Source: Phycisphaerales bacterium (GTDB lineage Bacteria; Planctomycetota; Phycisphaerae; UBA1845). From it: a stretch of DNA of 64,000 bases. Below the pieces are notes generated by a model, which saw nothing but the letters and a program-made list of their open reading frames with translations, had not been told where the DNA came from and searched no databases. The position numbers and the translations under genes were made by a program. Positions within the stretch are counted from its first letter, which is position 1; each line of letters starts with the position of its first letter. Below are positions 58,868 through 64,000 of the stretch, in pieces. The DNA lies in the NCBI GenBank assembly GCA_020852275.1, contig JADZBE010000032.1, forward strand, positions 62,001 through 126,000. The letters run 5' to 3'.

Positions 58868-59905
58868 TCACGGGCTTGTCAGGCCGAATTGGGCTGAAGC
58901 GTTGGAGACGAACACCGACTGGTCGTAGCGCAGCATGGCGAGGTCGTCCTCGAACGCGCTGGGATCGATGACGGGGGTTCGTCCCAGCAGCGTCTCGATG
59001 ATCCAGCGCGGGAAATCCGCGCCGGCGCGAATGGACAGCGGCGCGCCGCCGCCAAAGCGCGGATTGATCTCGATCACCTTCACCCCGCCGTCGCTCGTCA
59101 GCATCGTCTGAACGGTTACGACGCCGATCGCGCCTCGCAGCGCCTCGGCCGTGCGCAGGGCGGCCTCGATCACCGCCGGCTGCCGCACGATCAGCGACTT
59201 GCTCACCTCGCCGCTGCGGACTTCGATCCGGCGCCGCGGGACGGCGCACTGCGGCCCGCCGCCCAGCCCGCAGTACACGTCCACGGTGTGCTCGACGCCT
59301 TCAACGAACTCCTGCACGATCGGCTCCGGGACGCGTCGCCCGAACGCCTCGAGTTCCTCGCGCGTGCGGATGACGTAGTTGCCCTTGGCGGCGCTGCCCC
59401 GTCGCGGCTTGAGGTAGTACGGATAGGCGCCCGCGTCTTGCCGCAGAAGCTCCTCCCACGGCCACGTGCGGGGCGTATCGATGCCGTGATCGCGCAATAT
59501 CGCATGGGTGAGCAGTTTGTCGCGGCAGGTTTCGATCACCGCCGGCGGCGAAACGAGCACGCGGCAGCCCTCCGTGATAAACCGATCCGCCGCACCGGAG
59601 AGCGGCGGAAGGTCCGGGTCGATCGTCGGAACCAGCAGACGAATTCCGTGATGAGAGACGAGCCGCAGCAGCGCGTCGATATATCGCGGGGAGTCGATCG
59701 ACGGGGTCAGATGCCCGTGATCCACGACGTGCATCGCCGGCGCCATCCAGCCCACGTCCGTACCGTGAGCGCTCAGCGCGACGCCAAGCCGGCGGGCGGC
59801 CTGCCGGAAAGCTTCGATCAGCTCCACGCGCCTGCCCACGCAGGTGAAGAGGATGGGCAGCGGCGAAGCGGTGTTGCTTGCGGCGGATGATGACGGCAAC
59901 TGCAT
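58868..59905 (-). CDS. ATP-grasp ligase-like protein
   Basis: A 345-residue protein. N-terminal ILFTCVGRRVELIEAFRQAA is a pre-ATP-grasp Rossmann signature of the carbamoyl-phosphate-synthase-like ligases. ATP-grasp elements follow: DKLLTHAILRDHGI, YPYYLKPRRGSAAKGNYVI with the Lys, VQEFVEGVEHTVDVYCG, and the metal region VIEINPRFGGGAPLS. Members join an acid and an amine through an acyl phosphate, for instance in surface-polysaccharide or cofactor modification. The substrate is unknown. ATG 59905 is preferred, since the frame upstream has no similarity. Convergent with rdgB. Confidence 0.87.
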   Translation of the reverse strand: MQLPSSSAASNTASPLPILFTCVGRRVELIEAFRQAARRLGVALSAHGTDVGWMAPAMHVVDHGHLTPSIDSPRYIDALLRLVSHHGIRLLVPTIDPDLPPLSGAADRFITEGCRVLVSPPAVIETCRDKLLTHAILRDHGIDTPRTWPWEELLRQDAGAYPYYLKPRRGSAAKGNYVIRTREELEAFGRRVPEPIVQEFVEGVEHTVDVYCGLGGGPQCAVPRRRIEVRSGEVSKSLIVRQPAVIEAALRTAEALRGAIGVVTVQTMLTSDGGVKVIEINPRFGGGAPLSIRAGADFPRWIIETLLGRTPVIDPSAFEDDLAMLRYDQSVFVSNASAQFGLTSP

Positions 59906-60029
59906 CAGGAGCAGTATAACGACGCCGACGCCGCGCAGAAGCCCGGTCGGGCGCGGCGAACTCCGGCGCATTCGCCAAAGTGGATTTGTGGGAGCACGGA
60001 GGCAGGAGTGACGGGAACTGGCGTGCTTG

Positions 60030-60225
60030 CCATGCGAGGATTGTCGAAGCACGAAGGAGCATGCAGCGTGGTCTGGTGTAATCGCCAGAGCAGGATCGTC
60101 GGAGCACGAACCGTCGGGTGGCACGGTCTGGCGTACTCGCCAGGCCGTGGCGAAAGAGATCGTACGCACTTTTGCTGACTCACGGGTCCGCTGCTGCGGA
60201 CCCGTGCCATTCCAGGGGGCACTTG
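60030..60225. repeat. dispersed repeat, GGCGTACTC/GCCGTGG family and GGTCCGC palindrome
   Basis: GCACGGTCTGGCGTACTCGC and CAGGCCGTGGC (about 60121-60150) form an inverted arrangement, matching words at 4262-4345. ACGGGTCCGCTGCTGCGGACCCGT near 60182 is a near-perfect palindrome. No gene is seen from 59906 to 60307. Confidence 0.6.
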
Positions 60226-60307
60226 TCACCCAGGCGGGCGCGTCCCGCCGCACGTTGCAACGAGATCCCGACGAAGAGAAAGCCCCAACGCGGAATTCGA
60301 CCGCCGA

Positions 60308-61261
60308 TCAAGCATCGGTCTGCGTCTTCTCGTACTTCTCAAGCCGGCGCTGGAAGTCGGCTTTGAGCCGCGGATCCTGGCACAGCTCGATGGCCTTCTT
60401 CTGCTGCTCTACGGCTTCCTTGCGCTTGCCGTTTTCAAACAGCGCCCGCGCCAGCGTGTCGAGGATCTCATGCCGCTTTCCGCCCGTCTGCTCGTTGGCC
60501 TTCTCGATCGCGCGCAGCGCCAGCGGCAAGTCGCGGTCGGTGACGCGCGGCTCGTCCATGATGGTCCACGCCAGCGCATTGAGCATGTCCACGTTCGCCG
60601 CGCCGACCATCAGCAGACGCTCCGCCAGCGGCGCCACCTCCTTGGCCGACTTGCCGCCCTCGAGCATCTCCACGAAATACCGCTGGAACAGGTCGCGCGT
60701 CTCCATCTCCGTCATGCGCGGAGCGTCGGTCTTCTTGAACGCTTCGAGGTCGTACTTGTCGGAGACAATGGCCTCCAGCACCCGGTCAAACTCACGCTCC
60801 ATCGGACTGCCGTGCCAGGCGACCACGCCCTTGCGATCCACGATAAAGGCGTGCGGAATCGTGCTGATGTAGAACGCCTGCATGAACGCGCGCGTGGCGT
60901 CGCCCTCCTTCGTGTCCGCGGCCACGGTGTAGCCCATGCGATCGCCCTGTTCCTCGACGAATGCCTTGACCTTGTCGGGATCCTCGTTGCTGATGCTCAC
61001 CAGCACGACCCCCCGGTCCTTGTACTGCTTGGCCACTTCAGTCAAGTGCGGAATCCCCACGCGGCAGGGTCCGCACCACGTCGCCCAGAACTCGACGACC
61101 ACGACCTTCTTGCCGACGGCATCCTTCAGGACGACGGGCGCGCCCTTGATCCATTGGCCGACCTTCAGCTCTTCAGCCGGATCACCGACGCCGCGCGCCA
61201 GCGCGCCGGACACGCAGGCGCCGACGACAATCATGACGTGGAAAAGGCGATCTTGTCTCAT
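60308..61261 (-). CDS. exported TlpA-like thioredoxin with TPR-type C-terminus
   Basis: A 317-residue protein. Its signal peptide is about residues 1-22 (HVMIVVGACVSGALARG). A TlpA/ResA-like thioredoxin domain has VVVEFWATWCGPCRVGIPHL (redox CxxC near residues 69-72), FYISTIPHAFIVDRKG with the cis-Pro, and a helical tail of about 150 residues with TPR-like features. It reduces disulfides in the periplasm, for example in cytochrome maturation. Same architecture as the 35652 protein, which lacks the CxxC. AAGGAAGC precedes ATG 61261. Confidence 0.9.
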   Translation of the reverse strand: MRQDRLFHVMIVVGACVSGALARGVGDPAEELKVGQWIKGAPVVLKDAVGKKVVVVEFWATWCGPCRVGIPHLTEVAKQYKDRGVVLVSISNEDPDKVKAFVEEQGDRMGYTVAADTKEGDATRAFMQAFYISTIPHAFIVDRKGVVAWHGSPMEREFDRVLEAIVSDKYDLEAFKKTDAPRMTEMETRDLFQRYFVEMLEGGKSAKEVAPLAERLLMVGAANVDMLNALAWTIMDEPRVTDRDLPLALRAIEKANEQTGGKRHEILDTLARALFENGKRKEAVEQQKKAIELCQDPRLKADFQRRLEKYEKTQTDA

Positions 61262-61467
61262 GTTCAGCTTCCTTCAATGCTTGCAGCGGTTCATCGAGAA
61301 GTCCGCGCGATCTTCCCCACGTAAACGATTAACGCGAGCGGGGGACGGCGCATTCCCGGTGGGGGGCGGGATACGGTTGTCCGAAGTAACGACCCTTGCG
61401 GTCGCATGGAGCACCCGCGGCTCGACGATTGTGCCGGCCCGGATCGAGGAACAAGCCGGCGGGAGCA

Positions 61468-61818
61468 TCAGCCCTCGGCCGGCTCGATGCTGACGGTCAG
61501 CGACAGCGACTGGAACTGCTCGTGATACAGCTCCGCCCTTTCCTTGTGTGTCACCAGCAGCAGCGCCACACCCGTCTGATCGGCTTCGAGCGTCTTGGTC
61601 ACGGCCTCCTCCATGTCGAGCGGGGTCAGCTTGAGAATGGAGAGAATGACGTGCTCGACGGTGTTCACGTCGTCGTTGTGCAGAAGAACCTTGTACGGCG
61701 GCAACTGGCGCGGCTTGCGTTGCGGGGGCGCAGGCCTTACCGCCGTCGCCACGGCCGCGCCGCCTCCCTGATCCGTGGAAAGGGGCGGATCCGCCACTGC
61801 CGTTTGTTGTGCTGCCAT
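61468..61818 (-). CDS. clpS: ATP-dependent Clp protease adaptor ClpS
   Basis: A 116-residue adaptor that passes N-degron substrates to ClpAP. After a 40-residue Ala/Pro/Gln-rich N-terminus comes the ClpS core: YKVLLHNDDVNTVEHVILSILKLTPLDMEEAVTKTLEADQTG in outline. It has the NDD at the start of the core (substrate pocket) and a His-Lys-Glu-Arg-Ala-Glu segment (LVTHKERAELYHEQF) for ClpA contact. ATG 61818 is preferred over TTG 61833. No clpA lies adjacent. Confidence 0.95.
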   Translation of the reverse strand: MAAQQTAVADPPLSTDQGGGAAVATAVRPAPPQRKPRQLPPYKVLLHNDDVNTVEHVILSILKLTPLDMEEAVTKTLEADQTGVALLLVTHKERAELYHEQFQSLSLTVSIEPAEG

Positions 61819-61934
61819 AGTCCGAGAATCCAAGGTGGCCGGCGATTGCGCGGCGTTCCAATTGCCGCCGCCATCTAGGATCGGCCAACGGCAGGTCGAG
61901 GCCGCATTACGCGTCGAGGCGAAACCTCCGTAAC

Positions 61935-61963
61935 ATTGTACACCAGATCGGCGGGATGCAAGA
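61935..61963 (-). promoter_or_regulatory. candidate clpS promoter
   Basis: On the minus strand TCTTGC (61963-61958) and TACAAT (61940-61935) are 17 bases apart; the overlapping TTGCAT (61961-61956) is 15 bases from TACAAT. The surrounding 61960-62000 is AT-rich. Transcription would start near 61928, giving a leader of about 110 bases. The 61819-62146 gap holds no gene. Confidence 0.5.
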
Positions 61964-62146
61964 AAAAACTTGTATTCTTTTTATGGACAAAAGGTTATCA
62001 CGAGAAAGCTAAGCGGGATGCGACCGTTCATTGCAGGCGACCGGGTGGAGTACGAAGCGCGGGTTGAATATCATGAATGTCGAAATGTAAGCGTGAACTC
62101 AATTGGGGAGGATGAACGCGCGCCGGCATCGCCGGTTCGCGGGTCG

Positions 62147-62854
62147 CTACTTCGGCATATCCCCTGGCGACTGGCCATCCGCGACGGTTGCCGCTTGCGC
62201 AGCATCGCTCCCGGCTGCTTCGGAGGCGGGCGGCGCGATGTCCACCACGCGCTCGGCGTGGAGACCCCGACCCGTCAGGTAGTCGGTGAATTCGACCTTG
62301 ACGTCGATCTGTCGCACGGACGGGGGAGGCATGGCAGAGAACGGGCACTTCAGCGTGTAGTGGTTCGTGAGGAACTTGCTGTGCCACGCCGCGCGAAGCT
62401 CGTCCGGCTCGCTGATGCGGAGCAGGCCGACGACCTTCGGCTCGCCCATCACCGAGCTGTCCACAAGTTGCACGACGACCTGTCCGCCGACCGTGACGAC
62501 GTTGCCCTCGTCGTCGAGCGGGCGGAAGTGGACGGTGACGCCGTCATCGCCCGGCGCGTCGTCGTAGTCCGCGCCGCGCGAGAGGGTCAGAATCTCCAGC
62601 CCGGAGGCCTCGAACAGGCGGGCGCCGCGCGGATCCTTGAATGACTGGAGGTTGGCGACCTGCGTGCGAAGCTGGTCGATGCTGGCCCGATGTTCCTCGG
62701 CCTCGCGCTGAAGCTGATCGTTGGTGACGCGAAGCTCGTCCACCTGCTTTTGCAACTCGACCTTGGTGGTCGAGTGTTCGCAGCCGCCCAGCGGAAGCAG
62801 CAGCGCGACCGCCGCGGCGGACAGCAAACCTCCCAAGGGTCTGTGACGTCGCAT
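62147..62854 (-). CDS. putative lipoprotein with coiled coil
   Basis: A 235-residue protein. Its signal peptide ends in a lipobox-like LPLGGC near residue 25. A coiled coil follows (about 28-70; VELQKQVDELRVTNDQLQREAEEH in outline). The rest is beta-rich (VTVHFRPLDDEGNVVTVGGQVVVQLVD) with no recognised domain. ATG 62854 gives a proper signal peptide; the upstream open frame is repeat-like. It may stand between the outer membrane and peptidoglycan. The tail is Ala/Asp-rich. Confidence 0.65.
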   Translation of the reverse strand: MRRHRPLGGLLSAAAVALLLPLGGCEHSTTKVELQKQVDELRVTNDQLQREAEEHRASIDQLRTQVANLQSFKDPRGARLFEASGLEILTLSRGADYDDAPGDDGVTVHFRPLDDEGNVVTVGGQVVVQLVDSSVMGEPKVVGLLRISEPDELRAAWHSKFLTNHYTLKCPFSAMPPPSVRQIDVKVEFTDYLTGRGLHAERVVDIAPPASEAAGSDAAQAATVADGQSPGDMPK

Positions 62855-63009
62855 GATGTGTTTCCTATCGCCGAACGCGCGGCGGGGCAATGCGGACCCG
62901 ATCGACCCGCCCACCTGTCCAGACCCCTTCTGATACCCCGACCCCGAGCAGAGGTGGCGATCGAACCCCATGCGCCCTGGCCCGGGGAACGCGTCACGCC
63001 TGGCCGGCA

Positions 63010-63045
63010 CCAGCTCGCCCTCGCTGGCGCTACGGGTTCTGGTTT
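63010..63045. repeat. CCCGTAGCGCCAGC dispersed repeat (inverted copy)
   Basis: GCCCTCGCTGGCGCTACGGG near 63018 is an inverted copy of the family, just before the 3' end of the trans-sulfuration gene. Confidence 0.65.
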
Positions 63046-63064
63046 CTGCGTTTCGACGTTTCGC

Positions 63065-64000
63065 TTACGCCTTGCCCAGCGCCGAATCCAGGTCGGCGAT
63101 GATGTCGTGCCAGTCCTCCAGCCCGATGCTCAGCCGGATGCCGCCGGGGAGCAGGCCCTTGGCGAGCTTCTCTTCGGCGGGCATGGCCGAGTGGGTCATG
63201 GTGAACGGCGCCTCGATCAGCGTCTTGATCTGCCCCAGCGACACGGCCAGCGTAATTGAATAAGCAGAGTCCGCGATGGCGTTGATCATGCGCGCGGCGG
63301 GCTTTCCGCTGCCCTCGGGATCGCGCAAGACGAAGTAGAGCATGGAGCCGGGCGCGAATTTGCCGTGATAATCGCGCATCTGCCGGCGCGCCAGCGCGGC
63401 CTGCGGAAACGACTCCAGCCCCGGATAGAGCACGCGCTCGACCTTGGGGTGCTTCTCGAGGAACTCGGCCACGCGATGCGCCGTCTTCTGATAGTTCGCC
63501 ATGCGCGCCGCCAGCGTGGGCAGTCCGCAGACCAGCGGAGGCCAGGCGCCCTTGGGCGACAGCGAGCCGCCGAAGTCCTTGCGGTACAGGATCAGCGGCC
63601 GGCGCAGCTCGCGCGGGCCGATGACCGCGCCGCCGATGTCCGTGCCGAATCCGCCGATCGCCTTGGTGAGCGACTGGCAGACCAGGTGCGCGCCCAGCGT
63701 CAGCGGTCGCTGGCAGAAAGGCGTGGCGAAGGTGTTGTCCACCACGACCCACAGGCGATCCTCGGGCCCGCGCCTGGCATTCACCTCGTCGGCCACGGCG
63801 CGCACCGCAGCGATGTCGATCATGGCAAGGTCCGGGTTGACGGGCGTCTCGAAGTAGATGACGCGCGTCCCGGGGCGGATGGCCTGGCGCAGCGCGCCCG
63901 CCTGCGTGAGGTCCGCCAGCGTGGCATCGATGCCGTAGCGCGGCAGCCAGTTCTCGATCAGCGAATACGTGCAGCCATAGAGCACCTTGTGAGCGACGAT
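63065..64000 (-). CDS. trans-sulfuration enzyme (cystathionine gamma-synthase/O-acetylhomoserine family), truncated by window end
   Basis: The 3' 311 codons of a PLP enzyme; the 5' end is outside the window. VIYFETPVNPDLAMIDIAAV and VVVDNTFATPFCQRPLTLGA are typical; the PLP-Lys lies in HLVCQSLTKAIGGFGTDIGG. The C-terminal half has YPGLESFPQAALARRQM and VSLGQIKTLIEAPFTMTHSAMP. These enzymes make or cleave homocysteine and cystathionine in methionine metabolism. The exact reaction (MetB, MetZ, MGL) cannot be settled from this part. A different lysine context (TKAIGG, not TKYIGG) suggests an OAH-sulfhydrylase or MGL branch. Confidence 0.88.
   Translation of the reverse strand: MVAHKVLYGCTYSLIENWLPRYGIDATLADLTQAGALRQAIRPGTRVIYFETPVNPDLAMIDIAAVRAVADEVNARRGPEDRLWVVVDNTFATPFCQRPLTLGAHLVCQSLTKAIGGFGTDIGGAVIGPRELRRPLILYRKDFGGSLSPKGAWPPLVCGLPTLAARMANYQKTAHRVAEFLEKHPKVERVLYPGLESFPQAALARRQMRDYHGKFAPGSMLYFVLRDPEGSGKPAARMINAIADSAYSITLAVSLGQIKTLIEAPFTMTHSAMPAEEKLAKGLLPGGIRLSIGLEDWHDIIADLDSALGKA

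Overview
The window is high-GC bacterial DNA that most resembles a planctomycete (Planctomycetota, possibly a Phycisphaerae-like lineage). This is inferred from content: several pseudopilin-like secreted proteins, a sulfatase-fold/TPR fusion, a dockerin-type secreted protein, a CPKCGYSL zinc-ribbon membrane protein, GH172 and DUF3604-type proteins, lpxB, and very many short palindromic repeats between genes. No phage, integrative element, CRISPR array or rRNA operon is visible.

Layout. 0.2-5.2 kb: a VWA membrane protein, a retropepsin-like protease, a DMP19/DUF4375 protein, an acyl-CoA carboxylase beta subunit and a zinc-ribbon membrane protein. 5.4-9.3 kb: a sulfatase-fold/TPR protein, a tandem hairpin array, a peptide ABC-transporter ATPase and a small membrane protein. 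9.8-16.8 kb: aspartate aminotransferase overlapping carA, a lipoprotein overlapping a cysteine desulfurase, and a type I glutamine synthetase behind an AT-rich promoter. 17-25.4 kb: glutamate dehydrogenase, secreted proteins, a PHP/DUF3604 protein and a HerA-like ATPase. 26-31.5 kb: an outer-membrane protein, lpxB, rpsB and tsf, the last two separated by an intrinsic terminator. 32-41.8 kb: secreted proteins and transporters, plus the most interesting locus of the window. 42.4-52.9 kb: a KimA-like permease, an SGNH hydrolase, a toxin-antitoxin pair with a frameshifted toxin, GH172, tRNA-Sec, tRNA-Asp, a pseudopilin and rpmI-rplT. 53.2-56.8 kb: a sugar-nucleotide/glycosyltransferase cluster. 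57-64 kb: a lipoprotein, rdgB, an ATP-grasp protein, a thioredoxin/TPR protein, clpS, another lipoprotein and a trans-sulfuration enzyme cut by the window end.

Main discovery candidate: on the minus strand at 40.64-36.9 kb, a promoter, a cobalamin riboswitch and a strong intrinsic terminator precede three genes for exported proteins: a beta-propeller-like protein, a dockerin-bearing secreted protein, and a pseudopilin-like protein. No known cobalamin gene is present. This looks like a B12-regulated cell-surface system, conceptually like the BtuG-type surface capture proteins of Bacteroidetes but with planctomycete-type proteins.

Two further general observations. Three secreted proteins (32018, 38887 and 46735) end in what appears to be the same roughly 70-residue Cys-containing domain. 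The intergenic space holds at least ten families of short repeats, including a 180-290 bp MITE-like element with imperfect terminal inverted repeats. Some repeats have entered genes, supplying C-terminal tails, a stop codon, or an in-frame insertion. No transposase or RAYT gene is present to mobilise them.
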